Positions 33,286-45,726 of a stretch of DNA of 64,000 nucleotides are shown here, piece after piece (position 1 is the first letter of the stretch; every line of letters starts with the position of its first letter). The notes beneath the pieces were generated by a model, which was given only the letters and a program-made list of their open reading frames with translations, did not search any database and was not told the origin of the DNA. The stretch covers positions 124,001 through 188,000 of the forward strand of contig JAMPIV010012246.1 in assembly GCA_024509875.1 (NCBI GenBank). The letters run 5' to 3'. This DNA is from Oreohelix idahoensis. Taxonomy: Eukaryota; Mollusca; Gastropoda; Stylommatophora; Oreohelicidae. The position numbers were made by a program, and so were the translations under genes.

Positions 33286-33646
33286 CAGTGTTTCTCAAAC
33301 CAGTGTGCCGCGAGACAGTCAGAGGTATGCCACCAAATTTTGATAGTAAAAAATATGCCCAGTATTCCTCTACGAATAAAGAAGACCAAGCAGGCTCATA
33401 TTTCACATTGAAACGAAGGACTTCCATAATAAAATTTAAAATCTCTCTCAATTTTTTTTATTTTAGTCATTTCTTACTATAAAAATGTATATTGTATTAG
33501 AATTTGAATATAGTCAATATAGTGTAAACTGTAAAATACGATAAATTTATGGTAATTACACGAGATTCCCGCATTAAGAACACTGGTGTGCCGCAACATA
33601 AATTTGCATTGTCAAGTGTGCCAAAGTCTGACAACGTTTGAGAACC
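33286..33646 (+). mobile_element. hAT-like MITE, degenerate
   Basis: The left end cagtgtttctcaaaccagtg and the inverted right end gtttgagaacctatg form a hAT-type TIR. Subterminal gtgccg blocks occur on both sides. Possible TSD ctgaaggc/ctacaggg matches at only 5 of 8. No coding sequence. Confidence 0.6.
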
Positions 33647-33893
33647 TATGCTACAGGGTGTTGATTGAATGATGGATTGTTTATATGCCTCCGACAGTTA
33701 CTGTTTGTTTTATTTACTGGGATAAGAATTGTTTGGGAGATTAGAAACAAGGGTCAAGGGTTATGTCCTTTAATGTCAATGACATTCCTTCTTGATATTA
33801 TTTTTATTAATTATTTTATTTTTATTTTTTTCCTTTGGTTGTACTACGATACGTCAGTAGTGACGTTTTTCGTCGGTGTTACTGTAGTTTGTT

Positions 33894-33926
33894 CCTTGAT
33901 GAAGACCATCGTTGTCGGCACGTCCG
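33894..33926 (+). other. weak hammerhead-like relic
   Basis: ccttgatgaagaccatcgtt followed by gtcggcacgtcc: TGATGA, a short gac/gtc stem, then ggcacgtc in place of the GAAACGTC seen in the 46.7 kb motifs. The core is degraded, so this is a resemblance only. Confidence 0.2.
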
Positions 33927-34667
33927 AGTTTTTTTATTTATCTTTTTTTTTGTGTTTAAACGTTGTTAAAAAAATGTATTTTTTTACATTAATAATTATT
34001 GACCTGGATTCAAGTTCTGTTTCTCTGATGAGCCTATCTCACTTGATTTCAATCTCCAGGTCCTTACTTTTAATCAGCCAATCAGATCTTTCGTCACCCC
34101 ATATGGATCATGGACCCACCGATGCAGATGGTCTCCAAGAGAAAGCCTACATCAAAGATTACATGTAAGGCTAGAAGAGATGAACGTATGAGAGGATGTA
34201 TCCGTTGTGTATACAACCAGCGCGCAACAAGAACAATTAACATTCATACCCTTCGACATTTCTTGAGGGACACTAAGCACCTATGGGTTTGCCCGGCGTG
34301 CAATGATGTCCATTCTGTTCAACATTAACAATAACAGTCAAACTCTGGCAGTACTGGTTTCTGTAAACATTTCTTTTACGTGATAAAGCTGACAGCCACT
34401 TACACAATCTCCTAAGAGCCGCCTTTGACAACATTACTTAGGGAACAGTAGCCTTTGTTTTTCTCATCAGAGACCCCAGTAGCTACATGTGACCTTGCCT
34501 TTCAGCATTGTCTGCAGACCAAGACTGTACCTGTAGAAAGGAACTGGAAATTCACTTCCAACTGAATATAACGCACTTTCTCTTATTTCGCCGCTATAGA
34601 CGGCTCATCCACCAACGCCATGATTCATTTAAAAGTGAAAAATTCGAGCTGAGAAAAGTATGGTGTT
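33927..34667. other. unrecognised DNA with a small Cys-rich open frame
   Basis: The frame at 34110-34328 (plus, 72 codons) contains CIRC, then LRHFLRDTKHLWVCPACND, that is two Cys pairs that could bind zinc. I do not recognise the family; a LINE ORF1 or transposase fragment is possible. The rest is AT-rich. Confidence 0.25.
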
Positions 34668-35225
34668 ATTCATAGACAGTTTAGCGTGGTTAACGTAGCG
34701 ATTGAAACTTCGAATTCATAGACTAACAATTTAGCGTGGTTAACATAAGGATTGAAGCTTGGAATTCATAGAGTAAAGATTTAGCGTGGTTAACATAAGG
34801 ATTGAAGTTTGGAATTCATAGAGTAACAATTTAGCGTGGTTAACGTAAGGATTGAAGCTTGGAATTCAAATAGGAACAATTTAGCGTGGTTAACATAAAT
34901 GATTGAAGCTTGGAATTCATACAGTAACAATTTAGCGTGGTTAACATAAGGATTGAAGCTTGGAATTCATAGAGTAAAGATTTAGCGTGGTTAACATAAG
35001 GATTTAAGCTTGGAATTCATAGAGTAAAAATTTAGTGTTGTTAACATAATGACTGAAGCTTGGAATTCATAGAGTAATAATTTAGCGTTGTTAACAGAAG
35101 GATTGAAGGTTGGAATTCATAGAGTAACAATTTTGCGTTGTTAACATAATGATTAAAGCTTGGAATTCATAAAGTAACAATTTACCGGGGTTAACAAAAA
35201 TGATTGAAGCTCTTGGAATCATCCA
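34668..35225 (+). repeat. 50-bp tandem array, about 11 units
   Basis: Units with the order catagagtaacaatttagcg, tggttaacataagg, attgaagcttggaatt. Units diverge by a few bases each, more in the last three copies. Confidence 0.9.
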
Positions 35226-35378
35226 TCATCATCATTATTGTTTTCGTTCCTTATGGAACATGGTGCCACCAATGTGCTGGTAATTCTTGCAGGAAGCCTG
35301 TACCACACATTTACATACTCTTACATCGGTGGTTTCTGTAACAATTTGTGTTACATGGTGATTTACCAGCCTCATACA
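35226..35378 (-). repeat. repeat A, split by the solo LTR
   Basis: Inverted copy (ttgcaggaagcctgtacc near 35286) reaching gcctcataca, where the solo LTR inserted. It resumes at 39058 as agaacctcatattagtcacc up to about 39100. Confidence 0.6.
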
Positions 35379-38300
35379 TGTCGTGTGGTGAATATTGGGG
35401 CAACTACGACAGTAGTTATCGCCAGGAATAGCCTATGAGATATTAAGTAGAAGGTCTCCAGAAATTGGCTCGTTAAGAAAAGATAGAGACCTATCCGAGA
35501 TAGGGACAAGAAGAAGAGAATGCGAATGTTTTCCACTGGACAGTGTTTTCTAGTGAATTATGGAAAGAGTTCTGTTTCCCCACGACCTTAGCTTCTGCCC
35601 TTAGATCCCGTAACAGAAAAAAGCCCACAACCTCATCTGAATGTAGAAATTTACCTGTATGTAAATATTTAACACCGACAGCACGAGTGATACATTAACG
35701 AACTAGATAATGATCAAACGATTATTTTGTTTATTAATTAAATATCTACACATATAGGATTAGTAGTGGTTAGAACGTGATGATGGTAAAGACGATTCAC
35801 ACAAAACACACAGATGAGATATTAATATTGTAGTTAATTAAATAGAAAAATGAGCTCGTGTAAAGCGAAATGATGAAGATATGATACGTGTTACCAAAAT
35901 GGTGAGTAATCTACACAGTCCATGTGTCTGTAAATGCTTCTCCCGGGTAGGATGGTTCACATGAATGCATAGAATGTCCCAGGTAGGTATACTGATGCGT
36001 GATGCCATATGATGATGGATGGTATCCGCATGTCTGGTTTTGTGTGGTGTGCAGATGTGTTCAGTAAAAACAATGTTCATACAAAAATAACAGGGCAATC
36101 CACATAGGACGTCAGTAAACTCACGACGTATAAAGTCAATGATTCTTGTAACAGCCGTTGACGTTTTTCTTCATTATTTATTGTGGACGCCACAGTGACA
36201 AAATGGTTACGCGAATATGTAGGCACATCAAACAGTCATTATCACAGCAACATTCAATACAGCAATAGACGGTAGACAGCATTACAATGATGAGTCAGAT
36301 GCATGTTATATTTCAAAGTGCTGTAAATGTAGTCAGGTGAAAAACTCCATCCTTTTCTATAACAGCCAGGAGATAACCAGATGTATGAGATCAGTTCACT
36401 CTCCTTAGTTTGACTTCAGCAAGACAGACACGTCTGCCGAAGTATAAATAATGTCCTCAAAAATATCCTCTAGATAATAAAGGTTTTCCAAACCTAGTTC
36501 ATTTAACAAAGTAGCAAGTAATGGTCCTTGGTACATGCATCAACCGATGCAGTACAATGCAGCGACATGTGAGCTGGGAAAAAACATCTCGTGACGACGA
36601 CTTTCGAAGACAGGCTATGAATCGAAATCGCTCACGACCCAAAATCGATAGAGTTAATGAAAAAGTCAATTTACCTTGCTTTCAAGAAATACAGAAATAT
36701 CACGCCTCCCGGCATGTGCAAATACACTAGAGGTATTATCCCGAATAAACGAAATATCCATAAGAGGACTACACATCCCTGACAGAACAAAAAAAAGCGG
36801 AGATCCCCTCTTCAACGAGGCATCTCTTTCGCCATTCCAAATCGCTCACTCCACTAGTGGTGGGCGGAAACCGATCGACCAAGAAGCAAGACAAGTCATG
36901 CGCAGTCCAGCGCAAAATGACCACAGCTCAAAACTTAACTGCATTCGATACCAACGCGAGAAGACAAATGCTTACCGAGAAAAGTGACTATAAATTTCAA
37001 GCAGTTGTTGCCCTTGCGTTATAAAATAGATATTGAAATAAAACGATGTTGCGAGAATTTATCACGCAACATATCCGTTATGTCGAGTGGGGTATCTCTA
37101 AGTCGAGGACGTTCTGATGAAAACTTTTGTTGTACTGAGAACGTTGAGGATATATAGTCCTTCACTGTTTTGATACTATTTATGTAGCGTTGATCAACAG
37201 GTAACAGTTGTCGTATGAAAAATGTCGGTTGTCTAATCCCCGAAGGGTACTGGCCAGACTGGATATCTTCACGAAATGTTCTTGATATGTAGACCCATTA
37301 CCTTGAGTATGAAATCGTCATTCAAAAAATATACTTATGAGTCTGCTTCATAGAATGCGCTTAAGAGTGTATTGCACTTGGTATAAATATGGGATTCAAC
37401 TTTTGAGCTCTTTAGCTTGACTTCAGATGGTAAGCTTCAGATGGAGCTGAACTTGATATTGGAATGAGTAATCAACTGTGAGCTTTAGATTGACTCATGT
37501 AGTAGCTTTTGAGTGATTTCAACTTGATATAATTATGTATGTGCGCACGTGATACAAGGTGACAAAAAAAGGCTGCGTCCACCGTCTTAATCGTGGGCGA
37601 GAAATATTCCTTTTTAATTGAGGAATGAAGGATGTCCTATGGTGAATTCTGCTAGCCAAATGTCCGTGTTGATAACTTTTTTCTGGTTAGACGTCAGACA
37701 CGTAGCGCGTAGACTCAGACTTCTGATGGACTGAAGACACACAAAAGTCTTCGTAAGTTTTCACACTTAATATCACTGGTTGACTTTCATTTATTCTACT
37801 TCTCACTATTGATCTGTATGAGTTCGATTCTAATGATGTTAAATATATTGTGCATGAGATTGTGACCGTATGGAAGACTGTGATGATGATTTAACAAGCT
37901 AGATGAAGGTGAAGTAGGAACTATTAATTACTTCCTATCAGCTTATCATCTTAGGGATCAGCCTATCATCTTAGGGAAAATCTTCTGATCTTACTAATCA
38001 TTTATGAAAAGAATTAATTGAAAAACTATCTTTCGCACATTTAGCTTTGAGGTTAAAATGAATAAATAATAAGAAAAAAGTATTAATAATCTGTATAAGA
38101 TTTACTAAACTTCTTTTCCCTTCGCAAAACCCTTTAAGAACACAATACACCACAGATGTGAATTATTGTATCCACACTGAATTAATTGCAGGATTTGCTT
38201 TAGGGATTTCTCTCTACACCACAATGTTGAAACAACTGGACTCATCTCTCTGGCTAGCTGCGCGGTATATTATATCTCTAAAAGTCAAATGTGGGTCCCT

Positions 38301-39057
38301 TGGGCTGGTGACGTACAACTCCGCCCATACAACTAATAGCTAAGGGTCCCTCTGGTCGCTCATTCCCTGGATCTCTCTTGTCCCCTGTCAGTCCAGAGGT
38401 GGGTGGGGCAATTCGCTACCAACTTTCGTTGCCGGGCTTGTCTGACAAACAGGTGTTGAGATTACTGGCTGGCCAATGCAAAAATGTCACCCGCCTTCCA
38501 AACGTTATATCGCTCTCTGGCGGCGGCCTTTGTTGCCTCGGTCCATTGTCGCTTGCATGCTAACAAGTTTCTTTGTCGTGTGGGGCTTATTGTATTTCAT
38601 CTGGAAGCAAAGGATTTTATTCTGCGTCGAGGCCCTTTGATATCACACTCATGGAGTTCATTGTTTGCGTGGCCATTGTATCGTGCGTGATGGTGACCGT
38701 GTTGTGTTTAAGCAACGGCTTAGCCTAATATTTTGCGTCAGCCGCGCCATCCTCAAAGTTAACAATTGTCCAAAGAAATTGTACCATAACCCAGGTGTTT
38801 GATTTTGATGAAACCAGACGTGTTTCACCAGATTTATCACGAGGCATTGTGGACTTAAAAAGATAATGCAAGGTGGAGATCTAAATGAAATCACGAGTAA
38901 TAAAGATTACAATTTACATTCCAGTCGTGATTAAAATGGTACTAGAAAACGATGAAAGAGTCAACGTGGAATGGAAGAGCACAAATGTGGGAGAAAATAA
39001 AATAAGAGTGATGTAGGAAAAGATAGAGCGGTAAGGCTTTGGCGCTCGTTTATCACA
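35379..39057 (-). mobile_element. solo LTR of the outer-element family, enlarged
   Basis: It starts tgtcgtgtggtgaatattgg and ends gcgctcgtttatcaca like the outer LTRs, with a perfect 5-bp TSD ataca (35374-35378 and 39058-39062). No internal coding region, so LTR-LTR recombination removed it. At 3679 bp it is about 1.5 kb longer than the outer LTRs: an unrelated block at about 35988-37072 plus extra sequence at 38200-38900. The E-box/TATA stretch on the plus strand is retained (tataaata near 37383). Confidence 0.88.
35988..37072. other. foreign block inside the solo LTR
   Basis: Not present in the outer LTRs, which join directly across this point. Its ends, tgatgcgtgat and (inverted) tgttgcgtgat, match at 10 of 11, suggesting a small TIR element of about 1.08 kb. 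I see no convincing TSD. Open frames at 36521-36987 are Arg/Asn-rich and unrecognised. Confidence 0.5.
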
Positions 39058-39205
39058 ATACAGAACCTCATATTAGTCACCTTGTACGGCATGTTTGATG
39101 GAGCAGCAGTGCTATTCTCTTGTTCAAATCATCCGTAGCTGATATGCTTTAACGTGGTATGAACCTTTAGAAACGTTGAGCTAAAAAATTTGTAAAGGGG
39201 AAAAA

Positions 39206-39600
39206 AAACCAATAATAGCTAAATGATGATATTCAATCAATCAATACCCTTTAGCTCCCCAAGGAGTATAGGCCTTCAACAAACACATGCCAAGTCTTCC
39301 TGTCCTGTGCCATCCGCTCAAGTTCTTTCCATGTTTTCCTCATCATTTTCACCTCTGTTTCCAGTTCTCTTCTCCAACTGTTTTTTTGTGTCTACCTCTG
39401 CCTCTCTTTCCCTGTGGATTCCAGAACAAGGACGGCCTTGTAATGCTATCAACAGGTTTCCTAATGTGTGTCCTATCCATCGCCAGCGTCTTCTTCTCAT
39501 TAATTGTTTCACTGGCACTTTTTTGTCTGTTTTTGTTTTCTTACGACAAGACTTAATTATGTCTTGGATGGCTGAATGGAACAATTGTCCTTGTTTTTGG
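39206..39600 (-). pseudogene. LINE C-terminal scrap
   Basis: On the minus strand: RRRRWRWIGHTLGNLL, QGRPCSGI, frameshifts, then the AQDR...FVEGL..LGS end block. Same family as 54239-54775. The tail at 39233-39246 is a short (ATTG)n repeat. Confidence 0.8.
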
Positions 39601-39659
39601 ACCTGCCCATGTTGTGTGATGAAATGTTAATTTTTTTTTTTATACAGTATATATATTTC

Positions 39660-39785
39660 TACAGGATGGGGGTAACCGGACCCATCTACAACCCTCCTTA
39701 GTCGCTGTCTTACGACATGCATGGTAGGGTAGAGTGTTACTATTCTTAGCTCCCCTTTCGAGCCCCGATAACACACGAGAAGTTT
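39660..39785 (+). repeat. interspersed repeat B
   Basis: Copy with ggatgggggtaaccggaccc, caaccctccttagtcgc and cccctttcgagccccg. Confidence 0.6.
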
Positions 39786-39956
39786 GAAATACTTATAGAC
39801 AAAACAATTTAATGTAGGACAACGGATTTTTTTTTTTTTTTTTTGGTATCTTTTTTTTAATCTTGCAAAGATTCCTAAGTACGCACGTTGCGTTTGATTA
39901 TTTCAAAAGTTAACCGCATGTTCCAGCAAGTTCAGTTGTGCGTGAGCAAGACACTG

Positions 39957-40055
39957 CACCATTCATTCATTCAATCAATCAATCAGTCAATCAATCAATC
40001 ACTCATTCCTTCAATCAATCACTAATTCAATCATTCATTCGTTCATTCATTTTTT
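39957..40055. repeat. (AATC/ATTC)n microsatellite
   Basis: About 90 bp of imperfect four-base repeats. Confidence 0.85.
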
Positions 40056-40089
40056 TCATTTACCTGCTCGCTACTTGTGGTACATGAAA

Positions 40090-40260
40090 CCACGAATGTA
40101 GTTAGTCCCCTGGCAGGAAGCTTGCATCAAGAAGTCACGTGATGTTGCGGCGGTCAACTTCTTGTAGCAGTGTGTTTAACATGATGAGGTTGCGAGCCCG
40201 ATACATAACCTCAAAACAGTCGCCTTGTACGACATGCATGAATGCTCAGTCGTCTTATTC
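40090..40260 (-). repeat. interspersed repeat A
   Basis: Inverted copy: cccctggcaggaagcttgca, atgatgaggttgcgagcc, gtcgccttgtacgacatgca. Confidence 0.65.
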
Positions 40261-40949
40261 TTCCGTTGTCTATCCCCCGGGGACTAGACGGGGAGGGGGA
40301 AAAGGGGGGGGGGGGGGGAACCACATCACGCACAACTGATTGAAATCAAATTTGTATTTTGCCCTGCGAGGATATCTCAAGCTAATCTTGTCAATTGCTT
40401 TATTTAAGTACATATAATGTTCATGGGAATTATTACACATTTTTTTTTTAAATTATCTTTTTTTTTTTGGTTCCTTTAGATTTTCTTCAACTGCCAGAAG
40501 GATTTGTTCGGCTGCATATAAAAGACACGTGTTACTTGTGATTTTGAAACACATCAGCCTACACAAACACGTGAATTCTATTTTGTGATTTCGAGCGGAC
40601 AATTTCGGTGGTATTTTAGAATTCACGTATGTGTGCTTCAGTCTGCAGCCGACGACGTCAGAAAATTGATTCTGAATGGGAGTAGTTACATACATAGGAA
40701 ATAATCCCACTGCATTCGTTCGTCGCGGAACTAACATCATGGCTGGCAAAACTGCCACTTGGGAATTCGGATAAGGTAAGAAATTAGCTTATGTAATGTT
40801 TTTTTTTGTCATTTCTCACTTATTTATTTCTTTGTTTCGCTATCGCCTGTTACAAGGTAAAATCATTTTTAATGTGCTGTAAATATTCCTTCGGTGTACG
40901 GTTATTGATGTATTTTTATATTCCAAACATTAACAATTTAATCTAGTTT
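40261..40949. other. no gene recognised; G run and TATA-like site
   Basis: A G run lies at 40305-40318. A strong TATA-like gcatataaaag (40512-40522) stands upstream of a short ATG frame at 40738 that stops after eleven codons at a possible splice donor (aaggtaag). A first exon is conceivable, but nothing else supports it. Confidence 0.25.
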
Positions 40950-42360
40950 GTTTTTTCTCCACTAAAGTATCAATTACTTCATAACTGAATTCTATTTTTT
41001 TTTCCTTCCTTATTCATTTGACTAAATGTTTGTTTATTTCGTTTTGTTTCTTGAATTTCGCTATCTTTTTGTTTATTCTGCTATCCGTTTGTTAATTTAG
41101 TTATGTGTTTGTTTACTTAGTTATCGGTTTGTTTATTTAATTATTTGTTAGTTTATTTAGTGATTTGTTTGTTTATTTAATTATCTGTTTGTTTATTTAG
41201 TTGTTTGTTTGTTTGTTCGATTATCTATTTGTTTATTTACTTATTTGTCTGTGTATTTAGTTATTTATTTACTTATTTGTTTGTGTATTTAGTTATTTGT
41301 TTGTTTATTTAATTATCTGTTTGTTTATAAAGTTATCTATTTGTTTGTATAGTTATCTGTTTCTTTATTTTATTATTTATTATTTTATTTCATTATCTGT
41401 TTGTTTATTTTTTTATCTATTTTTTTTAACTTATCTGCTTATTTGTTTAGTTGTCTCTATGTTTATTTAGTTATCTGATTTTAGTTATATGTGTCTTTAT
41501 TTAGGCATCCGATTGTTTACTTAGTTATCTGTTTGTTTAGTTATTTGTTTGTTTAGTTATCTGTTTGTTTATTTAGCTAAATGATTTTAGTTATGTTTCT
41601 TTATTTAGGTATCCGTTTGTTTACTTAGGTATATGTTTGTTTAGTTATCTGTCTGTTTAGTTATCTGTTTGTTTATTTATCTGTTTATTTAGTTATCTGC
41701 TTGTTAAGTTATCTGTTTGTTTAATTATCTGTTTGTTTAATTATCTGTTTGTTTATTTGTCTGTTTGTTTAGTTATCTGTTTGTTAAGTTATCTATTTGT
41801 TTAGTTATCTGTTTGTTTAATTATCTGTTTTGTTTATTTGTCTGTTTGTTTAGTTATCTGTTTGTTAAGTTATCTATTTGTTTAGTTATCTGCTTGTTTA
41901 GTTATCTGTTTGTTTGGTTATCTGTTCGTTTAGTTATTTATTTGTTTAGTTATCTGTTTGTTTAGTTATCTGTTTGTTTAGTTATCTGTATGTTTAGTTA
42001 TCTGTTTGTTTAGTTATCTGTTTGTTTATTTAGCTATCTGTTGTGGTAATTAATTATCCCTTTGTTACTTTAGTTATGTCTTTGCGCCTTTATTTAGCTG
42101 TTAGGTTATTTTGTTATCAGTTTGTTCAATTAGTTATCTGTGCGAGTTTAGTCACCTGTTACTTTATTTAGTCACCTGTTACTTTATTTAATTACCTATT
42201 CTTTAGCTAGTTACCTCTTGCTTTTTAAAAAGATATGTTACTGTATTTAGTTATCAGTTTGTTCATTTAGTTATCTAGGCTCGTTTATTTACCTGTTATG
42301 TTATTTAGTGATCTGTTTTTTTATGTAGCTGTACATATCTTCTTATTTGTGTTTGTTTAT
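40950..42360 (+). repeat. long GTTT-GTTT-AGTTATCT array
   Basis: Low-complexity array whose best unit is the 16-base gtttgtttagttatct, with many 20-base variants carrying an extra attt. It is most regular at 41640-42040 and decays on both sides. Any open frame through it is a repeat artefact. Confidence 0.9.
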
Positions 42361-43059
42361 TCATTTTATTTATGGTTATATCATTCATGTCCATTCATTG
42401 AACTGAAAGGATAGTAAGTGTATCTTTTTTCGATTAATAAATTTAAAATATTTATCTATTTATCGTAACTGATATATATATATATATGTATTTACTACTT
42501 GTGTAGTTGAATGTTTCTATTAGTTCTCTGGATACTTTTGTTGTGAATATTTTTGTTCATTTACTGGTATTTATTAATTTCATAACGTAACAACACTTTC
42601 GTTTGTGTTTGTCAGTTGTTATTTGAAGGCTGAATTGTGGAAATGTTTTTTTTTGGGTAGGTGTGGGTGGGGGAGGGGGGGGGGGAGGGGGGGGGGGGGG
42701 GGGAAGGGGGGGGGGGGGGGGTGGGTTACGTGTTTATTTAAAATGTCGATAAACGTGTACGCATAATTCATGTCATTTCGCAATCTTCTCTTTTTTTTAG
42801 ATTTTTGGTCAAACAATATAATCATTTATTTGTTTAGATAGTCTTCAATAGGTTGTGTTTATTTATTTAATTATTTAGACATGCTGCAATAGTTTATGCT
42901 TCTTTATTTAGTTGTTTCTATATTCTTCATTAGTCCATGCTTATTCATTTAAATATTCGTTTATTTCGTTGTTTAAATATTGTGTAATAGTTTGTTTTAT
43001 TATTTAGTTGTGTAGACATTCTTCAGCAGTTTATATTTGTTTATTAAATTGTTTATATA
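42361..43059 (+). repeat. degenerate TTTATTTAGTTG repeats; G runs at 42660-42722
   Basis: AT-rich units of about 43-47 bp (aatagtttatgcttctttat, ttagttgt, ttc) continue to the TA dinucleotide where the pogo element inserted. They resume at 45727. A G-rich stretch of over 50 bases lies at 42668-42722. Confidence 0.7.
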
Positions 43060-43408
43060 CAGTAGAACTCCATTTATCCGAACCCCATGGGACCGAGCAT
43101 CGTTCGGATAATCAAATGTTCGGATAATTGGATTACATGATGTATCGAGTACATGTACACATATTTCTAAAAATAATTAACAATCACAAGGAAAATACAC
43201 TATAAAACATATTTACTTGTACTGTAATAATAATACCCACACTGTATTAGATCACTGTATCACCAAAATCTTTCATTACACTGCAGTGCATGTACTACTT
43301 GTATTAATTATTTTTGTTAAGAAAGAGAAATGTTTTCAAAATAACATTACAAACGATTCAAAACCAGGCGCAACTTACGTATACATGTACTTGCACAGAT
43401 GTAGCCCA

Positions 43409-45408
43409 CTATTTAAAATAATGAGGAATCCTCTTTTGCACCAAACTGGATAGTCTGCTTTTGGGGGCTAAGTCCCGCATTCTCTTCAACAGCAGAAGCT
43501 GTGTAGGACAGCTGTCATCTTCTTGCTCGTACCAAGCCATCGCTGTTTCTAGTGCTATAAAAGCCTCTTCAGGACTTGGTCGACGTTTTGGGTTTTCTTC
43601 ATAATCTACAAGTACATCATGTACTTCTGAGGAGTCTTCATCATCGATCACTACATGTATTTGGTTTTCTTCTTGCACAAAAGACAACATTTCTTCGTCA
43701 TTCAAAAACTGAAAACCAGAATCATTATCATCTTCTAGCCACATGTGTGCATCATCTTTGTCACAGTCCGAAAATCCGGGCATTGCTTGAAACAGTTCCA
43801 CAACTTCATTTATACAATCATCATTTGTGTCCACTGCAGTAGTTTCATTTCCTCCTTTTTCCCCAAGCAATCTATTCCACGCCTTGTTGAGATTATCTTG
43901 TGACAGGGTGGTCCAAGCATCAGCTAACATATAGCAGCAGTCTTTGAGATTAAGCTTTTTGGAAAACGCCACCACACTTTCTTCATCTTCAGCCAACAAT
44001 AAACGACGCATGACTTCCTTCTTGTACATCTTTTTAAACTTTGCTATAACACCCTGATCCATTGGTTGAATCAGTGCTGTTACATTGGGAGGCAGAAAAA
44101 TTACTTTAAAATTTGCATCAACTGCATTCAATGTATCCGTCTCTGGATGAGATGGTGCATTGTCCAGTAGAAGAATTACTTTTCCTGTTTTCTTTTCTTG
44201 TTCTTTCAACCTCTTCACATTTGGGATGAACTAATTTGTATATTAATCGGGACCCCAAGATGCAGCAATAGTGAATGCAGTCAGCGACCCATAGCTGTAC
44301 TGCTTGCATCAGGACCAGCGAACCAGAGCTGGTCAAGACCGCACTCCACCTCCACGTGGTGGTCCTGAAAACAGTCTGCAGCAGTGCAGTCTGGCTGAGC
44401 GAGTGCGGATCGCAATGGGAAGGCAAACCCGGTCCCTAAAAAATGCCGTGCTGAAGTCGGATGTGTCGACCGAAAGGTGCAGATATCACAGCTAAGGCGT
44501 GAAGAGACACAACGCAACCACCGTCCTTTTCAGGGTGAACGAGGAAGAAGAAGAAGATTTGTATACCAATCAAGAAATATTTCACTATTCATCCAAGCAC
44601 TCTTCTGTGCTTTGTAGCACAATGGGAGACATGTCACACTCTTTAAACAACGTGGTTTTTTGGCTTTGCCGATCATTAGCACCGGTAAACGATGACTTCC
44701 ACTGGCATTCGCGGCTACCAAAATTGTTACTCTCTCTTTGCACTTTTTAAACCCAGGGGCAGCTGCTTCGCGCTGAGATGCAAGTGATTTTTGAGGCAAT
44801 GATTTCCAGTATAAGCCAGTCTCATCGGCATTATACACATCATCGAGTAAATAACCTTCTTCTTCCAAAAAAGCCAAGAATGTTTCTTTAAAATTTTCAG
44901 CGGCAGTTGCATCGCAAGATAAAGATTCCCCTTGAATCTCCAATTCTCGTATGCCATGACGAGATTTAAAGTTTCTTAACCATCCCTGGCTAGCCTTAAA
45001 GTCAGGAGGACCGTCAAGTTGATTGTTGAACTGAAGTGCCTTTTCACACAATAGAGAGCCAGAGATAGGTTCCCCTTTGCTTCTTCTTTGCACAAACCAT
45101 ATATACAAAGCCTCTTCCAATTTCAAATCTTTCGCATTTCTCATGGTTTTATGTTTCTTCGACCCATTTTCACTATCCAATTTCGATGCAAAACTCATAA
45201 TTTTATCCTTGTTACTTTTGATGTCAGAGACAGTAGCTTTCCCAACATTGAAAATCCTCGCAAATGAAGACACAGTTTCACCTTTTCCTAGTCTCTTGAT
45301 AATTTCTGTTTTCGTTTCAATTGACAAAACATTGCGGTTCCTTTTATATGCTTTAGGCCTACTGGAAAATGCCAGATCGCACAGAGAAATACGTGTACAC
45401 CAAAATTA
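43409..45408 (-). pseudogene. Tigger-like transposase, split by insertion
   Basis: The N-terminal part (45408 to 44557) has a Psq-type helix-turn-helix (ETKTEIIKRLGKGETVSSFA, ATVSDI), a CENP-B-like second DNA-binding domain (YIWFVQRRSKGEPISGSLLC), and the first catalytic Asp in YNADETGLYW. The C-terminal part (44233 to 43409) has the second Asp in LLLDNAPSH and the third in PPNVTALIQPMDQGVI, so all three acidic residues survive. A 308-bp insertion at 44249-44556 interrupts it after FLDWYTN. No in-frame ATG is seen between an upstream TAA (near 45409) and the coding region (first plausible residues ...KRNRNVLSIETK), and in-frame stops flank the insertion point. It is inactive now, but otherwise remarkably open. 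Confidence 0.92.
44249..44556 (+). mobile_element. 308-bp LINE/SINE-like insertion with (GAA)n tail
   Basis: Flanked by a 15-bp TSD with two mismatches, atttgtatattaatc (44234-44248) and atttgtataccaatc (44557-44571). It ends in gaagaagaagaag on the plus strand, the 3' tail of a retroposon. A short frame RVRIAMGRQTRSLKNAVLKS may be a LINE tail. No tRNA-like promoter is seen, so a 5'-truncated LINE is favoured. Confidence 0.8.
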
Positions 45409-45726
45409 TTCTGCTGTAGTAGCAGACACAATTATTTTAAGTTGAACTGTCTGTTTAGCCAGTGTTCTGCCTAGAACGCACACTGGATTGGTAAACCAGA
45501 TATTAACTGACTTTATAATCTGACTTTCCTGTATGTAAGCGACCGTCCATTAGCCCATCTCATTGTCTACAAATTGTTCGCACACATTTGAAGCTTGCCG
45601 CATCAAAAGATTCAGAACTGTAGTCTAACGTGAATGGTGGCGCCTGATTTTTTTTTTTTTCTGGAAAAAGTGTTCGGATAATTGGATGTTCGGATAATTG
45701 GGGTTCGGATAAATGGAGTTCTACTG

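Larger units (their letters stand above)
43060..45726 (-). mobile_element. pogo/Tigger-type DNA transposon
   Basis: 2667 bp between TA target duplications (43058-43059 and 45727-45728). Terminal inverted repeats start cagtagaactccatttatcc at 43060 and mirror at 45726. Subterminal ttcggataat boxes occur three times at each end. The minus strand carries a DDE transposase. The TIR start, TA duplication and CENP-B-like transposase identify the Tc1/mariner-pogo superfamily, Tigger group. Confidence 0.95.

Noticed and set aside
33665..34168. 167-codon hydrophobic open frame
   Set aside because: T-rich low-complexity translation (Phe/Leu/Ile runs) with no domain. It also overlaps the weak hammerhead-like relic.
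34668..35225. CRISPR-like or regulatory operator array
   Set aside because: A simple 50-bp tandem repeat without spacers, diverging gradually like a minisatellite.
41765..41965. Membrane-protein-like open frame rich in Leu, Val, Cys and Tyr
   Set aside because: It is a translation of the GTTTGTTTAGTTATCT array; period and composition are those of the repeat.
42660..42725. Long G runs as a functional G-quadruplex site
   Set aside because: Possible in principle, but homopolymer G runs of this size are common assembly and sequencing artefacts and nothing nearby gives them a role.
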